Positions 1-8,962 of a stretch of 38,867 nucleotides of DNA are shown piece after piece. This DNA is from Sandaracinus sp. (GTDB lineage: Bacteria > Myxococcota_A > Polyangia > Polyangiales > Houyiibacteriaceae), in the NCBI GenBank assembly GCA_020633125.1, contig JACKEH010000042.1, positions 1 to 38,867 on the forward strand, read 5' to 3'. Below the pieces are notes generated by a model. The model ran no database searches. It was not told the origin of the DNA and saw only the letters and a list, made by a program, of their open reading frames with translations. The position numbers and the translations under genes were made by a program. Each line of letters opens with the position of its first letter. Position 1 is the first letter of the stretch.

Positions 1-1117
1 CGGCCGGCGCGGGCAGACGTTCGGTCAGCACGTCGGCGACCTCGAGCAACGCGGCCATGCTCGGACCAGCGGAGAAGAGCCCCGTGAGCACACCGGCCGC
101 GACGAGGAAAAGCACGAGCTGCAGCTCCGGTGAAACCGGAAGCGCGACGAGCCATTCGGCGACGTTTCCGAAGACCCCGGCGCGACGCACCACGCCGACC
201 ATGACGAAGAGCGCGAGCAAGAAGAGCGTCGCTTCCACGTCGACGCGGGATCGAACGAGGCGCTCTCCGAGCGCGCCTTGGGTCGCGAGCAACGCGCCGA
301 CCCCGAGCCAAGCGACCAGCTCCGGCCCGTAGCCTTTGTCGGCGGGCGCGAAGGTCCACGCGAGGATCATCGTGCTCAACAGACCCGCCGCGAGCGCGAA
401 GCGGCGACGTTCGAGCTTCACGCCACGGTGCAACGCACGCATCGTCGCGACCGAGAGCCGCGCCGCGAGCGCGTCCTTCGGCTCGCGCCCCGCCGGCCGC
501 ACGACGAGCTGCACCGCGAGCACGAGGAGCCCGAGCGCGATCACCGTCGGCGGAAGCGCGAGCACCAGGTAATCGGCGAAACGCATCGCCCCGCTGCCCA
601 AGAGCAAGATCGCGGGGAAGTCTCCGATCGGCGTCGCTGCGCCGCCGAGGTTGCACGCGACGAGCATCACGCCGAGCGTCCACGAGGCGTAGCGCTGCGT
701 GACGCCCATGAGCGAGAGCAGGATGTGCACGACCGGCAGCACGAGGAGCAGCGCGGTCAGGTTGTTCACGAGCCCGCTGACCGCCCACATCCCGATCGCG
801 AGCCAAGGCAAGAGCCGCCGTGGATCGCCGGCGCTTCGCTCGGAGAGCGCGACGGCGAGCCGCGAGAACACCCGCGTGTGGACGAAGACCTCGCTCAACA
901 AGCCGAGCGTGACGAGGATGACGAGCACGTCCCACGGGACTTCGGCGAGCACCTCGGCCGTGGTGCCGATCCCGGTCGCGGTGGCGAGCAGGCACGCGAG
1001 CGCGGCGCCCGCACCGACGACGATCATGCGGCGCGAAGGCCACGCCGCTTGAACCACGAGGACGACCACGAGCAGCAACGCCGGTGCGAGCGCGATCAAG
1101 ACGAGCACCTCTCCCAC
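1..1117 (-). CDS. NhaD/ArsB-like (SLC13-type) ion permease, C-terminus cut by window edge
   Basis: The minus strand reads open from a GTG at 1117 to the window edge, so the C-terminus is missing. The translation is a polytopic membrane protein with about ten hydrophobic segments. Two motifs mark the ion-transporter superfamily that holds NhaD and ArsB: VNNLTALLLVLPVV and GGAATPIGDFPAILLLG, the latter matching the discontinuous-helix GGxxxPIGD segment. A third conserved stretch, SAGPSMAALLEV, lies near the cut end. Family members move Na+, arsenite or carboxylates across the inner membrane, and the substrate cannot be told here. The start lies 7 nt after the stop of the upstream gene at 1125; a GTG at 1108 is an alternative. 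Family call good, substrate unknown. Confidence 0.8.
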   Translation of the reverse strand, partial: MGEVLVLIALAPALLLVVVLVVQAAWPSRRMIVVGAGAALACLLATATGIGTTAEVLAEVPWDVLVILVTLGLLSEVFVHTRVFSRLAVALSERSAGDPRRLLPWLAIGMWAVSGLVNNLTALLLVLPVVHILLSLMGVTQRYASWTLGVMLVACNLGGAATPIGDFPAILLLGSGAMRFADYLVLALPPTVIALGLLVLAVQLVVRPAGREPKDALAARLSVATMRALHRGVKLERRRFALAAGLLSTMILAWTFAPADKGYGPELVAWLGVGALLATQGALGERLVRSRVDVEATLFLLALFVMVGVVRRAGVFGNVAEWLVALPVSPELQLVLFLVAAGVLTGLFSAGPSMAALLEVADVLTERLPAPA

Positions 1118-1124
1118 GACGGGC

Positions 1125-1784
1125 TCATTCGGCGCTCCTCTCGGCCGGCTCGATCAACGCCGTCAGCTCGGTCAGCGGGTGCTCGTGCAGGAACCTCGGG
1201 TACACGTAGAGCGTGTCGCGCAGGAGGTTCCATCCGACGAAGGCGCGAAACTGGGTGCGAACGTCGGAGCCGAGCAAGCGCAACCACGCGGGTCGCACGT
1301 GCGCGTGACGCCCGTCGTGGCCGTAGACGAAGGTCACGACCGCGCTCCGCGCCCCTGCCCACGCGTGAAAGGAGCCGAGGTCGGTGCGGCGCACGCGTCC
1401 GTCGTAGTTCGCGAGCACGCGGTCCCAGTTCGCGTCGAGCACCGAATACTCGAGCAACGCGATCTCGACGTCGTCGGCGAGCGCAGGCATGAGCGCATCG
1501 AGCGCGTCGCTCTCCATTCCGACGACGAGCACCCGTCGCGAGCCTTCGAGCACGCGCAGCACCGCGTCGACGTCGAGGCTCGGCGCACGCGCACCTTCGA
1601 GCCACTCGGCGGCGACGGCGTCGAGCACCGGAAACGCGCGCCCGAGCGCGTCGCGAAGCGCTTCGACCTCGGTCGCGCCTCCGGCCGCGGCGACCTCGCG
1701 CACGAAGAGCCACGCCGCGCTCGCGAACCCGAGCTCCCCCGCCGCCACCTCGAACGCTTGTTCGGTTCCCGCGGGAATGCTCAT
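1125..1784 (-). CDS. hypothetical protein, 219 aa, translationally coupled
   Basis: A 219-residue soluble protein that I do not recognise. The first 75 residues are Ala/Leu-rich and helical. A segment near residue 84 (SRRVLVVGMESDALDALMP) looks like a beta strand followed by a glycine turn and helix, as in Rossmann-like folds, but no catalytic motif is evident. The C-terminal third is rich in aromatic residues. Its ATG overlaps the stop of the gene at 1781-2353 (ATGA), so the two are translationally coupled, and the permease follows 7 nt downstream. The three probably form one operon. Function unknown. Confidence 0.7.
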   Translation of the reverse strand: MSIPAGTEQAFEVAAGELGFASAAWLFVREVAAAGGATEVEALRDALGRAFPVLDAVAAEWLEGARAPSLDVDAVLRVLEGSRRVLVVGMESDALDALMPALADDVEIALLEYSVLDANWDRVLANYDGRVRRTDLGSFHAWAGARSAVVTFVYGHDGRHAHVRPAWLRLLGSDVRTQFRAFVGWNLLRDTLYVYPRFLHEHPLTELTALIEPAERSAE

Positions 1785-2353
1785 CGTGCGCGCGGGGCCC
1801 GGGATCGCCGCTTGGGTTCGGGCGGCGGCTCCGACGGCTCGGAGGGCCGCGGCGGCAGGCGGTTCAACATCGACGCGAGGAGCTGCATCATCATCGCGTT
1901 CGCCAACGAGTGTTGCGGCGGTCCGTCGGTGAGACAGTCGATCATCGCTGCCTGCTCCGCGCTTCCCTCCGCGGCGAGCAGCGCGAGCGGCTCCGTCGGT
2001 ACTCCGAGCGGAAAGACGTCGTCCTCCCCCGTGCGCTCGTGGGGCGGAACCCGCATCGGCACCGGCGCCTCACGCACCGACGTCTCCGACGTCTGGGGCT
2101 CGGGGAGACGCGAGAGGACCTCGCCGAGGAGCCGGAGAAGCACGTAGTTCGCGCCACGGTGGTGGGCGGGCCCCGACTCGAGCACGCAGCGCAACACGAA
2201 CTCGCGATCGGCGGCGTTCGGCAGACGCGCGACGAGCTGCGCGTCGAGCTCCTCACGCCGAATGAACGCCCCCACCGCCGACGAAGGTACGTGCGAGCGC
2301 TTGTGGGGTTTGTGTGGCTTGTGCGGCTTGTGAGGCTTGTGCGGCTTCGCCAT
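1781..2353 (-). CDS. hypothetical protein with N-terminal Pro-His-Lys repeat
   Basis: A 190-residue protein. I place the start at the ATG at 2353, giving MAKPHKPHKPHK; a longer reading to 2506 would add an Arg/Ser-rich stretch that looks non-coding and would overlap the end of the gene at 2391. Residues 4-18 are five tandem PHK triplets, a basic, histidine-rich tail that could bind divalent metal or nucleic acid. The body is helical, with two similar-looking segments around residues 35-65 (ending in VLLRLLGEVLSRLP) and 125-160 (ending in MMQLLASMLNRLP), which hints at an internal duplication. The C-terminus is a Pro/Glu/Arg-rich tail. It overlaps the next gene by 4 bp. No family recognised. 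Confidence 0.65.
   Translation of the reverse strand: MAKPHKPHKPHKPHKPHKRSHVPSSAVGAFIRREELDAQLVARLPNAADREFVLRCVLESGPAHHRGANYVLLRLLGEVLSRLPEPQTSETSVREAPVPMRVPPHERTGEDDVFPLGVPTEPLALLAAEGSAEQAAMIDCLTDGPPQHSLANAMMMQLLASMLNRLPPRPSEPSEPPPEPKRRSRAPRAR
2300..2344 (-). repeat. 9-bp tandem repeat encoding (PHK)5
   Basis: Five contiguous 9-bp units, reading CCNCACAAR on the minus strand, vary only at third codon positions. The sequence has drifted synonymously while the Pro-His-Lys peptide stayed constant, which suggests selection on the peptide rather than a recent slippage product. Confidence 0.85.
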
Positions 2354-2390
2354 CGCCGACCGTTCTACCACGGCGCTCTCGGGATCCCGT

Positions 2391-3209
2391 TCACGTGGTG
2401 GTCGACGAATCGCGCGGCATCGGCTCGCGGGCCGCGAGCTTGGCGCGTCGCATCGCGGGCACGTTGAGCGCCGCGCCGAGCACGATGCCGCCGAGCGCGA
2501 GCCCACCGGCGATCCAAAGCGCGGGGCGCGTCGTCGCGAGCCCGGGAAGGCCGTTGAGCCCGACGCCGATCCAGACCGCGACCACCGCGAGATCGAAGCC
2601 GACCAACGCCGTCTCCGCGAAACGCAGCAACGCCAAGCGCCGCGCCGGCGGTCCTTCGCCGTTCGCCGCCACGTAGGCCGCGGCGAGCAACGCCGCCGTC
2701 CCCACGAGCAACAACCCGACGCTCCACCACAGCCGCGTCGGCGGCCCGTAACCGTCGCCGCCGAGCCCGGCCCAATGCAGCGGCACGATGCCGGGAAGGA
2801 GCGGCAACAACGTTCGAAAGAAGAACCCGGCTTCGAGCACGAGGCCCGCGTGAAGCAGGTGATGCGCCGCCGAAGGACGAATCGCCGGCAGGCGCTCGGG
2901 CTGACGCCACCACGCCAGACGCGCCGCGAGGCCGAGCAACATCGGCGCGACGGTCACGGAGATTGCGACGCTCCCGAACGCGACGATCGGATCCCCGAAG
3001 ATCACGGCGCCGAGCGCCAGCACGACGAGCCCCACGTTCGACGTGCGCACCGCGGAGCGCCAACCGCGATCACGCGTCGTCTCCGCGACCGGCACCCCGG
3101 CGAGCCGACCGCTGCCGCGTCGCCCCGCGAGTCGGTCGACCGCGAAAGCGACCAAGAGCGCCACGACCGCGATGCCGATGCGGGGGCCCCAACCGATCTC
3201 GAACGCCAT
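2391..3209 (-). CDS. polytopic membrane protein, possibly DUF1648-related
   Basis: A 272-residue integral membrane protein with about seven hydrophobic segments. The start at ATG 3209 (MAFEIGWGP) is chosen because the longer reading to 3314 would run through the terminator of the upstream gene. A central segment with LPLLPGIVPLHWAGLGG followed by GYGPPTRLWW resembles the DUF1648 signature, in which a proline pair and His-Trp/Phe precede a Gly-x-Pro-x-x-Trp element, seen in SdpI-like immunity and transport-related membrane proteins. The match is by eye and weak. The gene sits 37 bp upstream of the PHK-repeat gene, so it may share that transcript. Confidence 0.6.
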   Translation of the reverse strand: MAFEIGWGPRIGIAVVALLVAFAVDRLAGRRGSGRLAGVPVAETTRDRGWRSAVRTSNVGLVVLALGAVIFGDPIVAFGSVAISVTVAPMLLGLAARLAWWRQPERLPAIRPSAAHHLLHAGLVLEAGFFFRTLLPLLPGIVPLHWAGLGGDGYGPPTRLWWSVGLLLVGTAALLAAAYVAANGEGPPARRLALLRFAETALVGFDLAVVAVWIGVGLNGLPGLATTRPALWIAGGLALGGIVLGAALNVPAMRRAKLAAREPMPRDSSTTT

Positions 3210-3283
3210 GAGCCGCGAGAGGATCGCGCACCTCGCGACCCGAGAAAATGCCCGTCCGCACGGCGCCGGAACCGAAGGGACGG

Positions 3284-3311
3284 AAAAACGAAAGGCCCGC
3301 CGAAGCGGGCC
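3284..3311 (-). terminator. intrinsic terminator after the 3334-3894 lipoprotein
   Basis: On the minus strand a GGCCCGC/GCGGGCC stem with a TTCG loop is followed by TTTCGTTTTT. It lies 23 bp past the stop of the lipoprotein gene at 3334. Confidence 0.85.
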
Positions 3312-3333
3312 CATCGTTCGCGAACGGGTCGGC

Positions 3334-3894
3334 TCAGTTGCCGCCGCCCTGCACCATGGCGCGAAGCTCGGCCATCTTCTGCTGCACCTCGGGGCGCTGC
3401 ATGACCGCCTGGCAGCTCTCCATGTTCTGCATGGCGTACGCCGGGACGCTGCACTGCTGCGCGTCGGCGGGGAGCTGACGGCACGCCGTGATGTACTGAT
3501 CGCGCGTCGGAACGGGGTTCTGCATGCCGCCGGGGGGCAGGTTCTTCTGAAGCGCCGCCATCATCGCGGTCATGCCGTTGTAGGCGACCTCGCAGGGCTC
3601 GCCACCCTCGGCCATGCCCGCGGCCTGAAGCGCCTCACCGAGCGCCGCGCCCAGCTGCTGAAGGCCCTGCGCGCCCTGGTTGGTGCCGGCTCCCGCCGCC
3701 GCCTCACCCGCCACGGCCGGGACCTCGGCCGCCACGTCTTCGGCCGCCATGGTCGTCGCCTCGGCGACCGCCATGTTCATCGACTCTTCGAGCTGCGCCG
3801 CGAGCTCGTTGGCTTCCGCCTGCGCCGCCTCTTCGTTGCCGCCGCACGCCGCCGCGAAGATCGCGAGCCCACACATCCAATTCTTCCAGCTCAT
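3334..3894 (-). CDS. small lipoprotein, function unknown
   Basis: A 186-residue protein with a lipoprotein signal peptide: MSWKNWMCGLAIFAAAC, with the lipobox Cys at residue 17 followed by GGNEE. Residues 20-75 are Ala/Glu-rich and probably coiled coil or disordered. The C-terminal half (from about residue 85) carries four cysteines and an amphipathic, Met/Gln-rich helical region, which suggests a small disulfide-bonded domain. The ATG at 3894 is preceded by GGAGGA at a 6-nt spacing, which fixes the start. It is transcribed alone, with its own terminator, divergently from the DUF4132 gene. No known family recognised. Confidence 0.8.
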   Translation of the reverse strand: MSWKNWMCGLAIFAAACGGNEEAAQAEANELAAQLEESMNMAVAEATTMAAEDVAAEVPAVAGEAAAGAGTNQGAQGLQQLGAALGEALQAAGMAEGGEPCEVAYNGMTAMMAALQKNLPPGGMQNPVPTRDQYITACRQLPADAQQCSVPAYAMQNMESCQAVMQRPEVQQKMAELRAMVQGGGN

Positions 3895-4077
3895 CGAGAT
3901 TCCTCCATCCGGCGTGCTCGCCGGCGCGGTCGGACTACCACGAACGTCCGCCTCCAGAAAAGTGCCCGTCCTACGTCCCCGCCTCGACGGACCTTCCCCG
4001 GCCAGCGCCCACGTCGTGGGAGGGGCCCCGCGCCCGGCCGCAGGGGGCATCCGCCGCCGGCCCACGTACACCGCGCC

Positions 4078-6144
4078 ATGCTCGCCGACGACGAAGAGAT
4101 ACTCGTGATCCCGGAGGGATGGGCCGCCCACCTGGACGCGCGCCCGGGCGGACGCCTCTCTCTCGCGCGGGTGCGGCAGGTGCTCGACGACCCCTACGCG
4201 GGCGACTCGCGCGAGTTCGGCCGCGTCGCCCGCGACCGCCGCGACGGTGCCTACACCTTCGTCGCCGAGCTCGGCCTGGACGCGCTCCCGGAGCTCGAGG
4301 CGATGGCACCCATCGGCGGCTGGATGGACGCCGAAGAACAACGCGCGGCCGGCGAGGCGATGGCCGTGCTTCCGAGCGACGCGGCCTTCGATGCCCTGCT
4401 CGCCCGCGCGACCCAGACCCTCGTCGCCACGCGCGGCTTCGACGACTCGTCGGGACGAAACGAGCGTTACTTCGGCGAAGCGCTCCGAAGCGCGATGGCA
4501 CGTTTCCCTCGCCGGGCGCTCCGCCTGCTCGCCGCACGCGCGGTCGGCCGCGGGCAGAGCGCCGAGCGGTTCGCGTCGTTGCTCGAACCTCACGTACGTC
4601 GCCATCGAACGCTCGCGCGCGAGGTCGTGGGCGCGCTGCCGGAAGCCTCACGTGCCGTGGTCGAGGCAGTTCTACGTGCGGCCGACGTGCCGGTCGCGCC
4701 CGACGCCGACGTGCCGGCGGTGCTCCGCGATCCCTGGGGCAAGAAGAAGCCGCCGAAGATGCCGGGCTTCTGGGATCCGAGCGCGCTTCCACCGCCGGAG
4801 CTCCACGGTGCCCGCGGCGCGCTTTCCGAAGCCGCGGTCCAACGTCTCGGCGAGGTGCTCGCGAAGAGCAAGGTCGGCGCGCTGCACCCCGCGGTCGTCG
4901 CGACGCGCGAGGCCTGCACGGCACGCTCGCTGGCGCGTTTCGCGTGGGCGCTCTTCGAAGCGTGGCTTCGCGACGGCGCGGTGCCCAAAGACAAATGGGC
5001 GTTCCTGCAGCTCGGCTGGCTCGGCGACGAAGAGCTCGCACATCGACTCGTCGCGCGCCTCAAAGAGTGGCCGCGGCAAGGCGCCGCCAAACGCGCCGAG
5101 CTCGGCCTCGACGTGCTCGCGCAGATGCAGGGCGACGTCGCGCTCGTGTTGATCGACGGCCTCGCGCAGAAGGCGAGCAGCAAGTCGTTGCGCAAGAACG
5201 CGGCCAAGAAGATCGCCGCCGTCGCTGCGGAGCGTGGGCTCGGGGCCGAAGAGCTCGCCGATCGTCTGGTGCCGACGCTCGGCTTGGACGCCGAAGGAAG
5301 CACCTGGCTCGACTTCGGGCCGCGGCGTTTTCGCGTGGGCTTCGACGCGGCGCTGCGCCCCTTCGTCCGCGACGAGAAGGGCGAACGTCGCGCGAGCCTT
5401 CCCAAACCCGGCAAGAACGACGACGCCGAGAAGGCCGCCGAAGCCGAAGCGCGCTTCAAGGCGCTCAAGAAGAGCGTGCGCGCGGTGGCGTCGATCCAGC
5501 TTCGTCGTTTGGAGCATGCGATGGCGCGCTCCCGACGCTGGTCCGCCGACGAGCTTCGCACGCTCTTCGCGCTGCACCCGCTCCTGCGGCATCCGGTGCA
5601 AGCGCTCGTGTGGGGCGCGTACGACGACACGGGGCTTCGACGTGCGTTTCGCGTGTGCGAGGACGGCACGTTCGCGGACGTCGACGACGCGGTCGTGGTG
5701 CTCTCGCCCGACGCCGAGGTCGGCCTCGCCCACGCGCTCGAGCTCGACGACGCCGAGCGCGCGCGTTGGGGCGAGCGGCTCGCGGACTACGAGCTGCTCG
5801 AGCCTTTCGTACAGCTCGGTCGGGAGGTCTACCGCGTGACGCCCGAACGTTCGCGCGACGCATGGATCGCGGAGGTCACCTCGGGGGCGGTCGAAGCGAC
5901 ACGCGTCGCGGGACTCGAGAGCCGCGGGTGGATGCGGGGTCCGGTCGGCGACGGCGGGGTCTGGAGCGACGTCGAGCGCGACGGCCTTCGCCTTCGCCTC
6001 GACCCCGGCATTCCGGTCTACGCGCTCGCCGACGCACCGCCGCAGCGCCTGTGGATCGAGGCGCTTCGTGGCTCGTCGCTCGACCGACTCTCGGACGTCG
6101 GGTTCAGCGAGCTCGTACGCGATCTGCAAAGCCTGCGCGGCTGA
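4078..6144 (+). CDS. DUF4132 domain protein
   Basis: A 688-residue soluble protein starting at ATG 4078; the frame is open much further upstream, but that part is an antisense reading of the lipoprotein gene. Residues 1-430 are Ala/Leu/Arg-rich helical repeats in HEAT style. The C-terminal 200 residues carry the DUF4132 pattern: a helix with QLRRLEHAMARSRRW, then HPLLRHPVQALVWGAYD, then EDGTFADVDDAVVVL and a conserved DYELLEPFVQLGREVY. DUF4132 is known from MolR/WGR-type proteins of uncertain role, often regulators or parts of multi-gene accessory systems. There is no WGR domain here. It stands alone, converging on the DUF3095 gene. Confidence 0.85.
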   Translation: MLADDEEILVIPEGWAAHLDARPGGRLSLARVRQVLDDPYAGDSREFGRVARDRRDGAYTFVAELGLDALPELEAMAPIGGWMDAEEQRAAGEAMAVLPSDAAFDALLARATQTLVATRGFDDSSGRNERYFGEALRSAMARFPRRALRLLAARAVGRGQSAERFASLLEPHVRRHRTLAREVVGALPEASRAVVEAVLRAADVPVAPDADVPAVLRDPWGKKKPPKMPGFWDPSALPPPELHGARGALSEAAVQRLGEVLAKSKVGALHPAVVATREACTARSLARFAWALFEAWLRDGAVPKDKWAFLQLGWLGDEELAHRLVARLKEWPRQGAAKRAELGLDVLAQMQGDVALVLIDGLAQKASSKSLRKNAAKKIAAVAAERGLGAEELADRLVPTLGLDAEGSTWLDFGPRRFRVGFDAALRPFVRDEKGERRASLPKPGKNDDAEKAAEAEARFKALKKSVRAVASIQLRRLEHAMARSRRWSADELRTLFALHPLLRHPVQALVWGAYDDTGLRRAFRVCEDGTFADVDDAVVVLSPDAEVGLAHALELDDAERARWGERLADYELLEPFVQLGREVYRVTPERSRDAWIAEVTSGAVEATRVAGLESRGWMRGPVGDGGVWSDVERDGLRLRLDPGIPVYALADAPPQRLWIEALRGSSLDRLSDVGFSELVRDLQSLRG

Positions 6145-6194
6145 GCCACGCGCGAAGCGAGGTCAACCGCCGTCGCGGAGCCGCGGACCCGACG

Positions 6195-7367
6195 TCACGC
6201 CGCGCGCAGCTGCGACTTGAGCTGCTTGGCCGCGAGCGCGTAACCGCCGTCGGCGCCGTCGACGAAGTGCACGTGGTTCGCCTGCAGGTCGGTGATGATG
6301 CAGGTCATCAGCGCCGCCTCGGCCGCGTGAATCCCGTAGACCAAGCGCCCCGCGCGGTGCTCGGCGTCGAGGTAGGACTCGAGGGTGCGCCGCTGCGCGT
6401 CCGTGACGTCGAGCACCATGCGCAACGTGTCGTCGAACTTGCGGTAGTCGGTGTTCGCCGCGACGGCCTCACGGTACGTCTCGCCGGGGAAGCCGAGCGC
6501 GTTCCAGCCCTTCGCGAGCAGCATGCGACCGATGCGCGTGACGGTGCTCGCTTGCAAGCGACGCCACACGAAGCCGAGCCCACGCGCGCGCCCGCTCAGG
6601 AGCTTCGCTTCGGCCTCGAAGAGCTTCGTCTGCGTCGCGAGCCGCAAGTTCTCGATCGCCACCGGGCGACCGTCGCCTTCGAGGATCGACTCGATGCGCC
6701 GCACGACCTCGCCGTAGATCGCCGCGGCTTCGCCTCGGTCGCCGGCACGCGCCTGCACCAAGAGGCTGATCACCTGATCGCGCGTCGCGGGGAGCGGCTG
6801 CCATCGGCATTGAAAGCCGGTGAAGTCCGCCGTGGCGTCGCCCTCGCCGACCTCGTGCTCGGGACCGAGCTCGGGATCTTTCACCCGCCGCTCCGCCTCG
6901 GAGAGCCCACTTCCGCCGAACATCGCGAAGACCGCGTCGACGCTCGCCCGATAACGCGCGACCAAGACTTCGTGTCCCGCCGCGCGCAACGTCGACACCG
7001 GCACGAGCCCCGCGCGAAGCTCGAGATCGAACGCGCTCCGCGCCGTCGCTTGAAGACCACGCAGCGCCGGCCGGACCACGTCGAGCCGTGACTCCGGCAC
7101 CAACAAGGTCGCGCCGTCGCCTCCGAAGACGAAGGGAATCTCGACGTCGGGCAGCGCATTGCGCACCGCGACGATCGACGCGACGCCGAGCGCGTTCACG
7201 TCCTTGTAGCGACCCGCCTCGATCGCCTTCGTCGAGCCACGCACGTCGGTGATGACGACCACCCAACTCGAAGGCGCGGGCGAGTAGGCATCCAGCGTCG
7301 CGACGTCCTCGAAGCGCGTCAGCTCTCCGAGCTGGGCATAGAACCCCTCGTCGTTCGTCCCCGCCAT
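6195..7367 (-). CDS. DUF3095 family protein
   Basis: A 390-residue soluble protein matching DUF3095. The N-terminal 100 residues contain VVVITDVRGSTKAIEAGRYKDVN and FVFGGDGATLLVPES. These resemble the two metal- and nucleotide-contacting stretches of class III adenylate/guanylate cyclases (an Asp in a strand followed by Gly-Ser-Thr, then a Gly-Gly-Asp-Gly turn), so a nucleotide-binding fold is plausible, but cyclase activity is not shown. The C-terminal half has the family's YRKFDDTLRMVLD and ending with histidine-rich TDLQANHVHFVDG. I use the ATG at 7367; a GTG three codons upstream is possible. Monocistronic in appearance. Confidence 0.8.
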   Translation of the reverse strand: MAGTNDEGFYAQLGELTRFEDVATLDAYSPAPSSWVVVITDVRGSTKAIEAGRYKDVNALGVASIVAVRNALPDVEIPFVFGGDGATLLVPESRLDVVRPALRGLQATARSAFDLELRAGLVPVSTLRAAGHEVLVARYRASVDAVFAMFGGSGLSEAERRVKDPELGPEHEVGEGDATADFTGFQCRWQPLPATRDQVISLLVQARAGDRGEAAAIYGEVVRRIESILEGDGRPVAIENLRLATQTKLFEAEAKLLSGRARGLGFVWRRLQASTVTRIGRMLLAKGWNALGFPGETYREAVAANTDYRKFDDTLRMVLDVTDAQRRTLESYLDAEHRAGRLVYGIHAAEAALMTCIITDLQANHVHFVDGADGGYALAAKQLKSQLRAA

Positions 7368-7484
7368 GGCGCTCACGGTACCCCAGGTTCGGGGCCACCC
7401 GCTCGGGGGAGACGACTTCGCGGGGCCCGAGGAGAAGCGCCCCGCTCGCACGGTGACGCGACTCACGGCCAAAGGGGGTCGGAG

Positions 7485-7519
7485 TTGGCGAGACTCTGCG
7501 CGCCAGAAGTAGCACTTCT
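7485..7519 (+). promoter_or_regulatory. promoter with palindromic operator upstream of hydrolase 7575
   Basis: A perfect inverted repeat AGAAGT-AGC-ACTTCT occupies 7505-7519. A -35-like TTGGCG lies at 7485-7490, 15 nt before the 13-bp core GAAGTAGNACTTC, which puts the palindrome on the expected -10 region. The same core with the same geometry lies at 9442-9478. The motif ACTTT follows two bases after the core in both places. The symmetry suits a dimeric TetR-like repressor; the regulator is not in the window. Confidence 0.65.
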
Positions 7520-7574
7520 TACTTTTTACAGCTTGATCCGACGACGGTGCAGTCGGCTCGAATCGGAGGTCACG

Positions 7575-8723
7575 ATGGGAACGAAGCTCTTTCTGTCGGT
7601 GGTGCTCGCGCTGGTCGTCGGTTGTGGCGGCGGCGGTGGAACGGCCGACTCGGGTCGTCCTTCGTTCGACGCTGGAGCTCGCGATGCTGGCGCGAGCCCC
7701 GACTCCGGCGGGAGCGACGGCGGCGCGGTCGACACGGGTGTGGACGAGCCGGACGGCGGCGACGACGCGGGCGTCGATCCAGACGCCGGCCTCGATGCCG
7801 GGACGAGCGCCGACGACGCGGGCACGATCGCCGACGATGCGGGAACGAGCACGGACGCGGGCACCAGCCCCGACGCCGGCACCACGGTGCCGCCCGACGT
7901 CGTCGGTCCCTTCACCGTGACCCGCCAAACCGGACGCGTGAGCGGCAGCGACGTCACCGCCTTCGTCCCGAACGTCACGAGCCCGGCGCCCCTGGTCCTC
8001 TTCAAGCACGGCTTCCAGCTCGCCACGAGCAACTACGCGACGACGCTCGAGCGCCTCGCCTCGCACGGCTTCGTGGTGGTCGGCATCGACAGCGGCGGAG
8101 GACTCTTCGGAGGCCCGACCAACGCCGCCGAACGTGACGGCGCGATGGCCGCGATCGATTGGGCCACGTCGACCGCGCCCTTCGCCTCGCGCGTGGACGC
8201 CACGCGCATCGCCGCCGCCGGCCACAGCCGAGGCGGCAAGGTCGCGGTGATGATCGCGGCCGCCGACGCTCGGGTCGGCGCGGCGCTGCTTCTCGACCCG
8301 GTCAACGGCTGCGGACCCGGCCAGAGCTACAGCGCCGACTGCCCCGACGTGACCAGCATGGGCTTCGCCCCCGCCCTCACGATCCCGGTCGGCGTGATGG
8401 GCGAGACCAACAACGCCGCCGGCGGCTTCATGCCCTGCGCCCCCGCGGACCAGAACTACCAAACGGTCTTCGACGAGCTCGACGCCGCAACGTGGGCGGT
8501 GGCGTGGACCTTCACGGGAGCCGACCACATGGACTTCGCCGACACCGCGGGCTTCGCCGGCGCCGCCTGCCCCGACGGCCCCGGCGACGACGCCACCATC
8601 CGCAACCAGGTCCGCGCCATGATTGTCGCCTTCTTCCGCCGCCACTTCGGCGGAGAGACCGCCATGGACGAATGGCTCACGGGAGCCCGAGTCCCCACCG
8701 GCGTCACCGTCGAAGGCCCCTGA
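7575..8723 (+). CDS. secreted lipoprotein alpha/beta hydrolase, chlorophyllase/PETase-like fold
   Basis: A 382-residue protein. The signal peptide ends in a lipobox with Cys17 followed by a glycine run. Residues 24-108 are an Asp/Gly/Ala/Thr-rich linker, a common stalk in myxobacterial surface lipoproteins. The catalytic domain covers 110-365. The nucleophile elbow GHSRGG puts Ser218 at the centre, DPVNG (Asp241) follows as in chlorophyllase-type hydrolases, and ADHMDF supplies His318. The oxyanion segment is KHGF. It probably cleaves ester bonds at the cell surface; the substrate is unknown. The ATG has GGAGGT four bases upstream. The promoter palindrome at 7505-7519 is shared with the hydrolase at 9484. 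Its last 19 codons recur at 8962-9019. Confidence 0.85.
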   Translation: MGTKLFLSVVLALVVGCGGGGGTADSGRPSFDAGARDAGASPDSGGSDGGAVDTGVDEPDGGDDAGVDPDAGLDAGTSADDAGTIADDAGTSTDAGTSPDAGTTVPPDVVGPFTVTRQTGRVSGSDVTAFVPNVTSPAPLVLFKHGFQLATSNYATTLERLASHGFVVVGIDSGGGLFGGPTNAAERDGAMAAIDWATSTAPFASRVDATRIAAAGHSRGGKVAVMIAAADARVGAALLLDPVNGCGPGQSYSADCPDVTSMGFAPALTIPVGVMGETNNAAGGFMPCAPADQNYQTVFDELDAATWAVAWTFTGADHMDFADTAGFAGAACPDGPGDDATIRNQVRAMIVAFFRRHFGGETAMDEWLTGARVPTGVTVEGP

Positions 8724-8750
8724 CCGAGTCTCCTAGCCACCAATTTATCA

Positions 8751-8803
8751 GCAAGTACAGACACTTGCAAAAATGGTGGACCCTTCCGTCGGGGAGGATC
8801 GCA
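8751..8803 (+). repeat. palindromic repeat unit, copy 1
   Basis: The unit holds two small stems joined by an AT-richer spacer (AAAAATGGTGGA): CAAGT-N6-ACTTG, then a stem built on CCT...AGG around TCCGTCGGGG. The second stem's left arm has a C for the T seen in copies 2 and 3. Confidence 0.8.
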
Positions 8804-8913
8804 GCCCTCCACAAGGCCGAAGGCCGAGACCCGTACACGCCACCAACCCACCCGCGCCACTCCCGCGGCCCGATCATGGTCAGGGTTTCGAAAGGGGCGA
8901 CCAGCCCCTTCGC

Positions 8914-8962
8914 CAAGTACAGACACTTGCAAAAATGGTGGATCCTTCGTCGGGGAGGATCG
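8914..8962 (+). repeat. palindromic repeat unit, copy 2
   Basis: Nearly identical to the unit at 8751, with a complete GATCCT/AGGATC second stem. It abuts the orphan hydrolase tail, so it may mark a recombination joint. Confidence 0.8.

Noticed and set aside
3043..4077. Longer N-terminus for the DUF4132 protein.
   Set aside because: The upstream frame is the complement of the lipoprotein gene at 3334-3894, which has its own signal peptide, ribosome site and terminator.
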